NCBI GenBank assembly: GCA_021782815.1
Contig: JAJXUO010000007.1
Coordinates: 1-64,000 of the forward strand
DNA length: 64,000 nucleotides
From: Pseudomonadota bacterium
GTDB taxonomy: Bacteria; Pseudomonadota; Alphaproteobacteria; Rhodospirillales; Magnetospirillaceae
Direction of reading: 5' to 3'
Shown here: positions 23,889 through 32,937 of the stretch, in pieces
Numbering within the stretch: position 1 is the stretch's first letter
Layout of the letters: each line of letters starts with the position of its first letter
Translations under genes and position numbers: made by a program
Notes under the pieces: model-generated
Seen by the model: only the letters and a program-made list of their open reading frames with translations
What the model was told of the DNA's origin: nothing
The model's database searches: none

Positions 23889-24659
23889 ATGCCCCGCCTC
23901 GACATCGACCTGATCCCGGTTCTGCGCGACAATTACATTCACCTGCTGCACGACCGGGAGACCGGGGCCACAGCCGTGGTGGACCCCGCCCTGGCCGAGC
24001 CGGTGGAGGCCTTGCTGGCCCAACGCGGCTGGACCCTGACCCATATCTTCAACACCCACCATCACGACGACCATACCGGCGGCAATCTGCGCCTGAAGGC
24101 CGCCACCGGCTGCCGTATCGTCGGCGCCGGAGCCGACGCCCAGCGCCTGCCCGGCCTCGATATTCCGCTGGAGGACGGCGACGCCGTGGTCTTCGGCGGC
24201 ACCACCTTGCAGGCCATCGCCACGCCGGGCCATACCCTGGGCCATCTCTGTTACTGGCTGCCCGAGGAGCAGACCCTGTTCAGCGGCGACACCCTGTTCT
24301 CGCTGGGCTGCGGCCGCCTGTTCGAAGGCAGCGCCGCGCAGATGTGGGCCTCGCTGTCGCGGCTGGCCGCCCTGCCCGGCGCCACCCGGCTCTACTGCGC
24401 CCACGAATATACCCAGAGCAACGCCGCCTTCGCCCGCACCATCGAGCCCGGCAACACCGCCCTGGCCGAGCGTTGCGCCGAGGTGGAAGCCTTGCGCGCG
24501 CAAGGCTTGCCCACCCTGCCCTCCACCCTGGCCCGCGAGGTCGCCGCCAATCCCTTCCTGCGCGCCGATCAGCCCGCCATCCGCCGGGCCCTCGGTCTGG
24601 ACCAGACCCCGGCCGCCGGGGTTTTCGCCGAACTGCGGCGGCGCAAGGACGTTTTCTGA
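23889..24659 (+). CDS. gloB: Hydroxyacylglutathione hydrolase (glyoxalase II)
   Basis: A 256-residue metallo-beta-lactamase-fold enzyme that hydrolyses S-lactoylglutathione to lactate and glutathione. The dinuclear metal site motif THHHDDH is at about residues 58-64, with further ligands in TPGHTLGH and FSGDTLF. The C-terminal substrate domain has CAHEYTQSN and NPFLR. The length matches the family. A glutathione S-transferase gene follows 21 bp later, consistent with a shared detoxification role. Confidence 0.95.
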   Translation: MPRLDIDLIPVLRDNYIHLLHDRETGATAVVDPALAEPVEALLAQRGWTLTHIFNTHHHDDHTGGNLRLKAATGCRIVGAGADAQRLPGLDIPLEDGDAVVFGGTTLQAIATPGHTLGHLCYWLPEEQTLFSGDTLFSLGCGRLFEGSAAQMWASLSRLAALPGATRLYCAHEYTQSNAAFARTIEPGNTALAERCAEVEALRAQGLPTLPSTLAREVAANPFLRADQPAIRRALGLDQTPAAGVFAELRRRKDVF

Positions 24660-24680
24660 ACCCTTAGAGGATCCCGATCG

Positions 24681-25289
24681 ATGAAACTGCGCTACTCCCC
24701 CACCTCGCCCTATGTGCGTAAAGTGGTCATCACCGCCCTGGAAACCGGGCTGGACGGGCGCATCGAACGGGTGCGCACCAACGCCTGGGATCCCGCCACC
24801 GATCTCGTCGACGACAATCCCCTGGGCAAGGTCCCGGCCCTGACCCTCGACGACGGCTCCTGCTATTACGACAGCCCGGTGATCTGCGAGCTGCTGGACA
24901 GCCTGCACGACGGCGCCAAACTGTTCCCCGCCGCCGGACCCGAGCGCTTCACCGCCCTGCGCCGCCAGGCCCTGGGCGACGGCATCCTCGACGCCGCCCT
25001 GCAAGCGGTGATCGAAACCCTGCGCCGCCCCGAACCCTACCGCTGGAACGGCTGGATCGAACGCCAGAAGGCCGCCATCGCCCGCGCCCTCGATCAGTTG
25101 GAGACCGAGGCCGCCAGCCTGGCCCGCGGCCCCCTCACCATCGGCGAAATCGCCATCATCGCCGCCCTCGGCTATCTCGACTTCCGCTTGAGCGCCGACC
25201 CCTGGCGGCAGGGTCGCCCGGCCCTGGCCGCCTGGTTCACCGAGATGGAAAAGCGCCCCTCGGTGGCTGCCACCCTTCCCAAGGAGTAA
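24681..25289 (+). CDS. Glutathione S-transferase
   Basis: A 202-residue GST. The thioredoxin-like N-domain (about residues 1-75) starts MKLRYSPTSPYVRKV, with the probable active Ser/Tyr near residues 6-12, NPLGKVPAL (cis-Pro) and a DSPVICELL glutathione-binding motif. The helical C-domain covers about 85-200. AGAGGATC precedes the ATG. It is co-directional with gloB. The natural substrate is unknown. It ends before a 19-bp palindrome at 25304. Confidence 0.9.
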   Translation: MKLRYSPTSPYVRKVVITALETGLDGRIERVRTNAWDPATDLVDDNPLGKVPALTLDDGSCYYDSPVICELLDSLHDGAKLFPAAGPERFTALRRQALGDGILDAALQAVIETLRRPEPYRWNGWIERQKAAIARALDQLETEAASLARGPLTIGEIAIIAALGYLDFRLSADPWRQGRPALAAWFTEMEKRPSVAATLPKE

Positions 25290-25303
25290 CGCCCGCCCCA
25301 TAT

Positions 25304-25322
25304 GATGTTGCAGTGCAACATC
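25304..25322. promoter_or_regulatory. Perfect TGCA-type palindrome before patatin gene
   Basis: GATGTTGCA and TGCAACATC form a perfect 9-bp inverted repeat around a single G, 26 bp before the patatin start. TGC/GCA-rich palindromes of this kind resemble operators for the PHB regulator PhaR in other alphaproteobacteria. That identity is only a suggestion. Confidence 0.55.
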
Positions 25323-25347
25323 GCCATCCTCCGGGGGAGATCGTTCC

Positions 25348-26328
25348 ATGCGCTGGAGAAGCCCGTTCCATTCCGAGCCGCCGCCGCCGGCGCTGCTGGC
25401 CGGTCCCTGCGCTCTGGGCCTGCAGGGCGGCGGCGCCCACGGCGCCTTTGCCTGGGGCGTGCTCGACCGCCTGCTGGAGGAGGAGGATTTTCATCCCGCC
25501 GCCGTCAGCGGCGCCAGCGCCGGCGCCGTCAACGCCGTGGCCCTGGCCTGGGGCCTTTTGCAGGGCGGGCGGGCCGGCGCGCGCGACACCCTGGCCCAGG
25601 TCTGGGCGGGCATCGGCAAACTCTCGGCCTTCAGCCCCATGGGCCTGCCCGGCGCCGACGTGCAGTTCGATCTGATGACCCGGGTGCTGTCGCCCTATCA
25701 GTTCAACCCGCTCAACCTCAATCCCTTGCGCGACCTCCTGTCCGGGCTGGTGGATTTCGAACGGTTACGGCGGGCGGCGTCGCTGCCGCTGTTCATCGCC
25801 ACCACCCACGTGCCCAGCGGCGACGTGCGCATTTTCCGCGAACACGAGCTGACCCTGGAGGTCCTGATGGCCTCCACCTGCATTCCGTCCATGCATCAGG
25901 CGGTGGAAATGGACGGCGAGCCCTATTGGGACGGCGGTTTTTCCGCCAATCCCCCCATCCTGCCCATGGTGCTCGACACCGACTGCCGCGCCCTTTTGGT
26001 GGTGAAGCTGACCCCCGATCAGGAGGAGGGCGCCCCGGTGGCCGCCCCCGACATCTTCAGCCGCCTGCGCCGCATTTTGTTCAATGCCCCGCTGCAACGG
26101 GAACTGGACGCCCTGCGCGACATCGCCGCCGCCGCCGGCGAGGGCGGGCATCTGCCGCCGAAACTGGCCCGGCTGCGCGATCTCGACGTGCGCACCCTGG
26201 CCATCGATCCCGACTTCTTCCAAAAGCCCAAGGGCTCGGCCCTGGACCCCAAGCCCCAGCTGCTGGACCGCCTGTTCCAGGCCGGCCGCGCCAAGGCGCA
26301 AACCCTGATCAACAGTCTGGCGGGTTGA
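25348..26328 (+). CDS. Patatin-like phospholipase/esterase
   Basis: A 326-residue patatin-fold lipid hydrolase. The oxyanion motif is GLQGGGAHGAF (about residues 24-34), the nucleophile Ser57 lies in GASAG, and the dyad aspartate is in WDGGFSANPP. No signal peptide is visible, so it probably acts in the cytoplasm or at the inner membrane. Bacterial patatins hydrolyse phospholipids or acyl-CoA-like esters; the substrate is unknown here. The 19-bp palindrome at 25304 lies just upstream and GGGGAG precedes the ATG. The longer overlapping open frame (25302 on) is a shadow. Confidence 0.9.
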   Translation: MRWRSPFHSEPPPPALLAGPCALGLQGGGAHGAFAWGVLDRLLEEEDFHPAAVSGASAGAVNAVALAWGLLQGGRAGARDTLAQVWAGIGKLSAFSPMGLPGADVQFDLMTRVLSPYQFNPLNLNPLRDLLSGLVDFERLRRAASLPLFIATTHVPSGDVRIFREHELTLEVLMASTCIPSMHQAVEMDGEPYWDGGFSANPPILPMVLDTDCRALLVVKLTPDQEEGAPVAAPDIFSRLRRILFNAPLQRELDALRDIAAAAGEGGHLPPKLARLRDLDVRTLAIDPDFFQKPKGSALDPKPQLLDRLFQAGRAKAQTLINSLAG

Positions 26329-26383
26329 CCCCCAGCCTCCCCCTTCTGCACACTGGCGGAAGGCTGGCGGAACGGAACGGGGC

Positions 26384-28156
26384 ATGGACAGCATCAATCT
26401 TCTCATACTGGTCTGCGCCGGGTTGGCCGTGGCCGCGGTTTTCACCAGCGTGCTGGCCTTCCGCTTCGGCGCGCCCCTGCTGCTCTTGTTCCTGGGCCTC
26501 GGTCTGGCCGCCGGGGTGGACGGGCTGGGCGGCATCGATTTTTCCGATACCCACACCGCCTTTCTCATCGGCAGCGCCGCCCTGGCGCTGATCCTGTTCG
26601 ACAGCGGCTATCACACCAGCCTGAAAAGCTACCGCCAGGCCGCCGCCCCGGCCATCACCCTGGCCACCCTGGGCGTGCTGGTCACCACCGCCCTGGTGGC
26701 CCTGCCCGGCCGTTATCTGCTGCATCTGTCGTGGAGCGAGGCGCTGCTGCTGGGCACCCTTCTGTCCTCCACCGATGCCGCCGCCCTGTTCTTCCTGCTG
26801 CGCACCGGCGGCATCACCATCCGCGACCGCGTGCGCTCCACCCTGGAGGTGGAATCCGGCAGCAACGATCCCATGGCCATCTTCCTCACCCTCACCCTGG
26901 TGACCCTGCTCACCGGCCAGCAGGCCAGCGGGCCCTGGCAGATCCTGGGCCGTTTCATCCTGGCCGGCGGCGGCGGCGTGGGCATGGGGCTGCTGGGCGG
27001 CTGGCTGATCATCGCCGTGGTCAATCGTCTGCGCCTCGATCCCGGCCTGACCCCGGTGGCGGTGATGGGGCTGGCGGCGGCGGTGTTCGGCCTGACCAAC
27101 CTTCTGGGCGGCAGCGGCTTTCTCGCCGCCTATCTGGCCGGTCTGCTGGCCGGCAACGCCAAGCTGCAAGGCGGCGGCGGCTTGCGCCGCTTCCAGGACG
27201 GCATCACCTGGCTGGCGCAGATCGCCATGTTCGTCACCCTGGGGCTGCTGGCCACCCCCAGCCAGTTTCCGGCCCTGCTGGGCGCCGCCGCCCTGCTGGC
27301 CGCCGTGCTCACCTTCGTCGCCCGGCCGCTGGCGGTATTCCTGTGCTTAACACCGTTCGGCTTCGGCAAGCGCGAGCGGGTCTTCGTCGCGTGGGTGGGC
27401 TTGCGCGGCGCCGTTTCCATCCTGCTGGGGCTGGTGCCGCTGTTGCAGGGCGTGCCCCAGGCCGGACGCTTTTTCGATATCGCCTTCCTGGTGGTGGTGG
27501 CCTCGCTGCTGGTGCAGGGCTGGACGGTGCGGCCGCTGGCCCGCTGGCTGGGGCTGATCGTTCCCGACAAGACCGGACCGGTGGACCGCATGGAGGTGGA
27601 TCTGCCCGGTCTGGCCGACCGCGAGATGGTGGCCTATGTGCTGCACCCCGACAGCGCCGTGGCCCAGGGCCGGCCGTTGCCGCGCTGGGCCCGGCCCATT
27701 CTGGTGCGCCGCGCCGGCCGCCTCAGCAGCACGCCCGGCCCGCTGCAGGCCGGCGACCGGGTGTTTCTGCTGGCCGCCCCGCATCAGGTGCCGCTGCTGG
27801 ACGGCCTGTTCGGCCGTGTGCGCGACCAGGCCGAAACCGAGGCCGGCCTCTATGGCGATTTCGCCATGACCCCCGACATCACCGTGGCCGCCCTGCGCGA
27901 CGCCTACGGCCTGGGCCTGCCCGCCCTGCCCGACGCCCTGACCCTGGCCGAACTGTTCCGCCGCGAGTTCCGCCAGGATCTGGAACTGGGCGACCGCCTT
28001 CATCTGGGCCCGGTGGATCTGATCGTGCGCGATATGACCGACGGACGCATCACCTCGGTGGGCATCGCCCTTGATCCCAGCCCGCCGGTGGGCTGGGAAC
28101 GCCTCAAGCTGCGGCTGGAGGCCCGCTTTCCCCGCCTGTTCGGCGCCGCCTCCTGA
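26384..28156 (+). CDS. K+/H+ antiporter, CPA1 family (NhaP2/CvrA-like)
   Basis: A 590-residue inner-membrane antiporter. About 12-13 hydrophobic helices cover residues 5-390, with the FDSGYH motif and the conserved STDAAA and ESGSNDP motifs of CPA1 exchangers. A cytoplasmic C-terminal region (about 400-590) includes a TrkA-C-like regulatory domain (DLPGLADREMVAYVLHPDSA). Such proteins exchange K+ for H+ under osmotic or pH stress. The final 53 bp overlap the 3' end of the convergent exporter gene, which is unusual. Confidence 0.92.
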   Translation: MDSINLLILVCAGLAVAAVFTSVLAFRFGAPLLLLFLGLGLAAGVDGLGGIDFSDTHTAFLIGSAALALILFDSGYHTSLKSYRQAAAPAITLATLGVLVTTALVALPGRYLLHLSWSEALLLGTLLSSTDAAALFFLLRTGGITIRDRVRSTLEVESGSNDPMAIFLTLTLVTLLTGQQASGPWQILGRFILAGGGGVGMGLLGGWLIIAVVNRLRLDPGLTPVAVMGLAAAVFGLTNLLGGSGFLAAYLAGLLAGNAKLQGGGGLRRFQDGITWLAQIAMFVTLGLLATPSQFPALLGAAALLAAVLTFVARPLAVFLCLTPFGFGKRERVFVAWVGLRGAVSILLGLVPLLQGVPQAGRFFDIAFLVVVASLLVQGWTVRPLARWLGLIVPDKTGPVDRMEVDLPGLADREMVAYVLHPDSAVAQGRPLPRWARPILVRRAGRLSSTPGPLQAGDRVFLLAAPHQVPLLDGLFGRVRDQAETEAGLYGDFAMTPDITVAALRDAYGLGLPALPDALTLAELFRREFRQDLELGDRLHLGPVDLIVRDMTDGRITSVGIALDPSPPVGWERLKLRLEARFPRLFGAAS

Positions 28157-29015
28157 TCAGATCGCCGGCGCCCAGGGCGGCGCCGCCGATGATCAGGGCC
28201 GCCGCCGCCGCCACCCGCCAACTCAAGGCGCCCCGGCCGAAGGCGATAAGCAGGCCGTTGGACAACAGCGGCACCCCGTAGGCCATGGCCCCCAGGGCGC
28301 GCAGATTGCCGTGCTTGCAGCCCAGATCCCACACGAAGAAGGCCGCTCCCACCGGCCCCAGCCCCATGGCCAGCACCGCCGCCCACTGCCAGCCTTCCGG
28401 CCACACCGTCCGCTCGAAGGCCAGATGGCAGAGCAGGGCCAGCAGGGCGGTGGCGGCGCAGAAGCCGCCCACGGCATCGCTGGGCACCTGGCGGTAACGG
28501 CGGTTCAGCACCGAATAGCCGGCCCAGATCACCCCGCAGGCCAGCGCCGCGCCATAACCCAGCAGGTAACGCCCCTCGAAGCGCACGGCCCCGCCCTTGA
28601 CGATGAGCAGCGCCGCCCCGGCCAAACCGGCCAGACCCCCCAGCAGATGGCGGGGCCGCAGCACCTCGCCCGGCAACAGCGCCGCGAACAGCACGATCAG
28701 CAGCGGCCACAGATAGTTCAGCAGATTGGCCTCCAGGGGCGGCGCCAGACGCAGGGCCAGAAAATAGAAGAAATGATAGCCGAACAGCCCGGCCACCCCC
28801 AGAAGCCAGGCTCCCGGCGGCTGTTTCAGCCGCGGCAGAATGGCCTGGCCGCGCCACAGCCAGTTGACCACGGCGATGAGGGACCCTAAGGAAAAGGCCA
28901 TGGCCACCAGCTGAAACGGCGGCACGGCGCCCGTTCCGATGGTGAGAATGGCCAGGGTGCCCCACAGCAGCAGGGCGGACGCGCCGATCAGGGTGGCGCG
29001 CGCGGACGAGGACAT
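28104..29015 (-). CDS. DMT-superfamily exporter (EamA domains, YddG-like)
   Basis: A 303-residue membrane protein with about ten hydrophobic helices in two EamA-type halves (about residues 5-135 and 150-285), resembling aromatic amino-acid/drug exporters of the YddG type. The substrate is not certain. The start MSSSARATLIG at 29015 is chosen because it places the first helix near the N-terminus. The C-terminal tail is Arg-rich. Its 3' end overlaps the convergent antiporter gene by 53 bp, so the transcripts could pair as antisense RNAs. Confidence 0.88.
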   Translation of the reverse strand: MSSSARATLIGASALLLWGTLAILTIGTGAVPPFQLVAMAFSLGSLIAVVNWLWRGQAILPRLKQPPGAWLLGVAGLFGYHFFYFLALRLAPPLEANLLNYLWPLLIVLFAALLPGEVLRPRHLLGGLAGLAGAALLIVKGGAVRFEGRYLLGYGAALACGVIWAGYSVLNRRYRQVPSDAVGGFCAATALLALLCHLAFERTVWPEGWQWAAVLAMGLGPVGAAFFVWDLGCKHGNLRALGAMAYGVPLLSNGLLIAFGRGALSWRVAAAAALIIGGAALGAGDLIRRRRRTGGESGPPAAA

Positions 29016-29082
29016 GGCGGCTTCCAAACAAAACAAGGGGGCCGACTGTCGCCCCTCTGCCGCCGCGCCGTCAATCCACAAA

Positions 29083-29117
29083 AAACGCCCCCCTTCCCGG
29101 CGGGAAGGAGGGCGTTT
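29083..29117 (-). terminator. Rho-independent terminator after thiolase gene
   Basis: A 17-bp hairpin with one mismatch (arms 29083-29099 and 29101-29117). On the minus strand it is followed by a T-run (the A-run at 29080-29085 of the plus strand). It terminates the thiolase transcript and stands just before the exporter gene. Confidence 0.8.
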
Positions 29118-29176
29118 CCAAACAAAGCTTAATATGTCCCTCGCCGGGCGTCACATGGAACGCTCGGCGCTCACAT

Positions 29177-30349
29177 CTAGCGTTCGATGGCCACGGCGAC
29201 ACCCATGCCGCCGCCGATGCACAGGGTGGCCAGACCCTTCTTGGCGTTGGTCTTCTGCATTTCATGCAGCAGGGTGACCAGCACGCGGTTGCCCGAGGCG
29301 CCGATGGGATGGCCGAGGGCGATGGCGCCGCCGTTGACGTTGACCTTGGCCACGTCCCAGCCCATGTCGCGGTTGACGGCGATGGCCTGGGCGGCGAAGG
29401 CCTCGTTGGCCTCGATCAGATCGAGATCGTCCACGCTCCAGCCGGCCTTGGCCAGGGCCTTCCGCGAGGCCGGGATCGGGCCGGTGCCCATGATGGAGGG
29501 ATCGACGCCGGCGGTGGCCCAGGAGGCGATGCGGGCCAGGGGGGTGAGGCCGCGCTTGGCCGCTTCCGCCGCCGTCATCAGCATGACCGCCGAGGCGCCG
29601 TCATTGATGCCCGAGGCGTTACCGGCGGTGACGCTGCCGGCCTTGTCGAAGGCGGGGCGCAGCTTGGCCAGCGAGTCGGCAGTGGTGCCGAACTTCGGAT
29701 GCTCGTCGGTGTCGAAGAGCTTTTCCTCTTTCTTCACCACGATCTTGACCGGCACGATCTCGTCCTTGAACTTGCCGCCCTTGATGGCCGCCTCGGCCTT
29801 CTGCTGCGAGCCCAGGGCGAAGGCGTCCTGCTCTTCGCGGCTGATACCCCACTGCTTGGCCACGTTCTCGGCGGTGATGCCCATATGGGTGCCCGAGAAG
29901 GCGTCGGTCAGGCCGTCGTTGATCATGGTGTCCACCATGGCGGCGTTGCCCATCTTGGTGCCGGCGCGCAGGTAAACGGCATGGCGGGAATTGCTCATGC
30001 TTTCATGGCCGCCGGCGATGACGATGCTGGCATCGCCGTTCAGGATGGCCTGATAGCCCAGGGCCACGGTGCGCAGGCCCGAACCGCACACCTGATTGAT
30101 GGTCCAGGCCGGGGTTTCGATGGAGAGGCCGGCCTTCAGGGCCGCCTGACGGGCAGCGTTCTGGCCGTCACCGGCCGCCAGCACCTGGCCGAAAATCAGT
30201 TCGGAGACTTCGGCGGCCTCAACCTTGGAGCGGTTCAGCAGCTCGCGGATCACCACTTCGCCCAGACCGGCGGCGCTGTAGGACGACAGGCTGCCGTTGA
30301 AGGCGCCGATCGGCGTGCGGGTGGCGGCGACGATAACGATATCGGACAT
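29177..30349 (-). CDS. Acetyl-CoA acetyltransferase (biosynthetic-type thiolase)
   Basis: A 390-residue thiolase condensing two acetyl-CoA to acetoacetyl-CoA. The nucleophile Cys is in [10 protein letters not shown] (about residue 88), the catalytic His in GHPIGASG and the second Cys in LCIGGGMG. The length and the PhaA/AtoB-like sequence fit the first step of polyhydroxybutyrate synthesis. A PHA-synthase-like gene lies just upstream on the same strand, 159 bp away, and supports that role, although the partner reductase phaB is not in the window. AAGGAG precedes the ATG. The gap holds AT-rich promoter-like sequence, so it may have its own promoter. Confidence 0.93.
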   Translation of the reverse strand: MSDIVIVAATRTPIGAFNGSLSSYSAAGLGEVVIRELLNRSKVEAAEVSELIFGQVLAAGDGQNAARQAALKAGLSIETPAWTINQVCGSGLRTVALGYQAILNGDASIVIAGGHESMSNSRHAVYLRAGTKMGNAAMVDTMINDGLTDAFSGTHMGITAENVAKQWGISREEQDAFALGSQQKAEAAIKGGKFKDEIVPVKIVVKKEEKLFDTDEHPKFGTTADSLAKLRPAFDKAGSVTAGNASGINDGASAVMLMTAAEAAKRGLTPLARIASWATAGVDPSIMGTGPIPASRKALAKAGWSVDDLDLIEANEAFAAQAIAVNRDMGWDVAKVNVNGGAIALGHPIGASGNRVLVTLLHEMQKTNAKKGLATLCIGGGMGVAVAIER

Positions 30350-30508
30350 GACCTTGTGTCTCCTTGGTTACGAACAGTGTTGGCGGATGGATTGATCTTC
30401 GAGTCCCCTGGAGCGCCTGATACGCGGCACCCTCGTTGTTCGGCATATATAGGCTAAGAAAATTTTAGCGGCCAGAGTGTATGAGATATATTATTGCGGA
30501 AGCAAGGA

Positions 30509-31597
30509 TTACCTAACCCCTTTCAGCCAGCGGACCAGGGGGCCGTAGATCTCGGTTTTCGCCCGCCGTCCGGTCATCATGCCGATATGCCCCACCGCCA
30601 CCTGACGGATGCGGCAGCGCGGCAGCGACCGGGCCAGCGGCAGGGCCGAGGCCGGAGGAACGATACGATCCTTCAAGGGGATCATGGCAAGCGACGGCTT
30701 CGTGAAATCTTGCGGCCGCATCGCCCGTCCCTCCAGGCGCCAACGGCCTGCGGCGGTGTCGTTGCGGCCGTACCAGCCGAACAGGCATTCCCCGGCCACC
30801 GGCGCCGACAGCGGCACGCCGTCGTTGAGCCAGTCCTCCAGCGCCACGAAATCGCGGGCCTTGGCGCTCTTTTGCGGCAACCGGGCGAAGGCGCGGAATT
30901 TGCGGTCGGCCCCGGCGGGGTCGATGCTGGCGAACAGAACCTGCAACAGATCCAGCGGCATCACCCCCTCCACCGCCATCACATCCTCCAGCAGGCGGGC
31001 CAGGCTTTGCAGCATGCGGGCCTGGCGGTCGTCGGGCTGGTGGAAATCCCACGGCGTGGCCAACAGCGCCAGACCGGTCACGTCCTCCTGGCGCAACAGC
31101 CCCAGCCCCAGGCCCAGAAGCCCGCCCATGCAATAGCCCACCAGCGCCGGTTTTCCGGCCAGGGCCAGCACCGCGTCGAGGGCGCGGCTCAGGCGCCCGC
31201 CGATATAGGCGTCGAGGTCGAAGGTTTTTTCCAGCGGCCCCGGCGCGCCCCAATCCAGCAGGAAGGGGCGCAGGCCCTTCTCCGCCATGTAGCGCATCAG
31301 GCTGCGTTTGGCGGTGAGGTCCAGGATATAGGCGCGGTTGATCAGCGAGGGCACCACCAGCACCGGCGGCGCATCGGCGGCGGCGGCGGGGGCATAGTCG
31401 AGAAGACGGCTGCCGCCCTCCCGCCACGCCACCCGGGCCTCGGGCAGGGCGCGGTGATAGGGATGGCGGCGATAGGCCTCGATCCCGTCGAGGAACCCGG
31501 CCATGCGCCGGACGCTTTCGGCCTGCACGGCGCGGCTGAAGGCCTCGGCGTCAAGCCCCGCCAGGCTTTGCCGCAGGGTTTCGGCGGCGGCGCGCAA
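30509..31597 (-). CDS. PHA-synthase-like alpha/beta hydrolase (PhaC-type)
   Basis: A protein of about 362 residues with the PHA synthase fold. The nucleophile Cys is in the lipase-like box GYCMGG, the acid in PLKDRIVPP and the base in VGHIGMM. Cys in place of Ser is the mark of PHA synthases rather than lipases, and the length matches the class III type (about 355 residues). The start is uncertain. A TTG at 31597 with GGAAG six bases upstream gives the family length and a 47-bp overlap with the preceding gene; an ATG at 31750 would overlap it by 200 bp. It probably works with the coiled-coil protein encoded just upstream. Confidence 0.78.
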   Translation of the reverse strand: MRAAAETLRQSLAGLDAEAFSRAVQAESVRRMAGFLDGIEAYRRHPYHRALPEARVAWREGGSRLLDYAPAAAADAPPVLVVPSLINRAYILDLTAKRSLMRYMAEKGLRPFLLDWGAPGPLEKTFDLDAYIGGRLSRALDAVLALAGKPALVGYCMGGLLGLGLGLLRQEDVTGLALLATPWDFHQPDDRQARMLQSLARLLEDVMAVEGVMPLDLLQVLFASIDPAGADRKFRAFARLPQKSAKARDFVALEDWLNDGVPLSAPVAGECLFGWYGRNDTAAGRWRLEGRAMRPQDFTKPSLAMIPLKDRIVPPASALPLARSLPRCRIRQVAVGHIGMMTGRRAKTEIYGPLVRWLKGVR

Positions 31598-31943
31598 GCC
31601 GGGCTTCCAGCTCAGCGACCCGTTCCTCAAGCCGGGCAACGCGCCCTGCGAGCTGAACAGCGTCGAGGCCTGGCTGATCAGGTGGAACGGCAACGGGCGC
31701 GGGCCCTGCCGAAGACTGGGCGGGTGCTGCGGCGTGCGGTGCGGGCTCATGCGCCTCCCCGGGTTTGGCGGCGGTCTTGATGCCGGTGGCCTGGGCGATG
31801 GTTTCCGCCCCCTTGACCATCAAACGGTAGGCCTGGGCCATATTATCGGCCAGCGCCGGATCGTTGACCATTGCGGCCACCTGATCCTGCCATAGATCAA
31901 GGTAGCGTTTGGCAAGCTGTTCAAGGTCTGGCGCATCGCTCAT
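31551..31943 (-). CDS. Coiled-coil accessory protein of the PHA synthase (PhaE/PhaR- or phasin-like)
   Basis: A 130-residue protein. The N-terminal helical region (about residues 1-55) starts MSDAPDLEQLAKRYLDLW. An Ala/Pro-rich linker (about 58-95) follows, and then a C-terminal heptad segment VARLEERVAELEARLA. Small helical proteins directly before a PhaC are commonly PhaE/PhaR-type synthase partners or granule-binding proteins, and the overlap with the PhaC-like gene favours a partner. The match to any named family is not certain. The ATG at 31943 is divergent from the TPR gene at 32017 with a 73-bp gap. Confidence 0.7.
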   Translation of the reverse strand: MSDAPDLEQLAKRYLDLWQDQVAAMVNDPALADNMAQAYRLMVKGAETIAQATGIKTAAKPGEAHEPAPHAAAPAQSSAGPAPVAVPPDQPGLDAVQLAGRVARLEERVAELEARLARRRRNPAAKPGGA

Positions 31944-32016
31944 GCCTGAACTATACCCATGGGATGGGGCGTTTGACCAGCCATCCCGCACTTCGTCGCC
32001 CAGCACGGACCAAGCC

Positions 32017-32937
32017 ATGACCAGCGTTTTCCGCGTTCCGTTTCCCGTTCTCGGCCTGATGGCCGCCCTGCTGCTGGCCCTGCCCGCCCAGGCCCAGCAA
32101 AGCGACCCCGACAGCTCCGTCGCACCGACCGACAGCTCCGCCGCCCCCGTCGACGGACCCGCGGTGCCGCCCGACGGCGTGCCCAGCGCCCCCGCCCCCG
32201 CCGCCAAACCCGGCAAAACCGGCAAAACCGGCAAAACCGATAGCGGCGAACGCATCGACGAGGCCCGGCAATACCTCCATTGCATCTCCCTGGCCCGGCA
32301 AAAGCCCGAGGACGGTTGGGAGGAGGCCCTGGCCTGGACCAGCCTCGGCGGCGGCGAACCGGCCGAGCACTGCGCCGCCGTGGCCCTGTTCGGCCTGAAA
32401 TCCTATGCCGAATCCGCCACCCGCCTGCAGGATCTGGCGCAGAAAAGCCACCGCTCCAACCTGCTGCGCGCCGGCATGCTGGATCAGGCTGGACAGGCCT
32501 GGCTTTTGGATCATCAGCCGGAAAAGGCCTATGCCGCCATCACCACCGCCCTGCAGCTGGTGCCGGGCGCGCCCGACCTGCTGGTGGACCGCGCCCAGGC
32601 CCTGGCCGAGGCCAAGAATTATCGGGATGCCCTCAAGGACCTGGACCAGGCCCTGGCCGCCGACCCCAACCGGGTGGACGCCCTGGTGTTCCGCGCCTCG
32701 GCCCGGCGCATCCTCAATAACCTCGACGGCGCCGCCGCCGATATCGCCAGCGCCCTGGCCCTTGATCACCTCGATCCCGACGCCTGGCTGGAAGACGGCA
32801 TGGTCAAACGTCTGCGGGGCGACAAAACCGGCGCCCGCAAGGCCTGGATGCAGGTTCTGACCCTGGCTCCGAAAACCCCCGACGCCGTTACCGCCCAGCG
32901 CAATCTGGAACTGATGGACGTGGAAACCAACAAATGA
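32017..32937 (+). CDS. Exported TPR protein, unknown function
   Basis: A 306-residue protein with a signal peptide (about residues 1-27, cleaved after AQA). A Pro/Ala/Asp-rich low-complexity stretch (about 28-75) includes three tandem GKT triplets. TPR-like helices fill about 80-300, with repeat signatures such as DRAQALAEAKNYRDALKDLD. It probably acts in the periplasm as a protein-binding scaffold. The start MTSVFRVPF gives a proper signal peptide; the longer frame does not. The stop overlaps the next gene (ATGA), so it is coupled to a nucleotide-sugar-type epimerase and a helicase. Confidence 0.78.
   Translation: MTSVFRVPFPVLGLMAALLLALPAQAQQSDPDSSVAPTDSSAAPVDGPAVPPDGVPSAPAPAAKPGKTGKTGKTDSGERIDEARQYLHCISLARQKPEDGWEEALAWTSLGGGEPAEHCAAVALFGLKSYAESATRLQDLAQKSHRSNLLRAGMLDQAGQAWLLDHQPEKAYAAITTALQLVPGAPDLLVDRAQALAEAKNYRDALKDLDQALAADPNRVDALVFRASARRILNNLDGAAADIASALALDHLDPDAWLEDGMVKRLRGDKTGARKAWMQVLTLAPKTPDAVTAQRNLELMDVETNK

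Noticed and set aside
31598-31750. Longer PHA-synthase-like start at 31750
   Set aside because: It would overlap the coiled-coil gene by 200 bp and add residues beyond the family length; kept as a possible alternative only.
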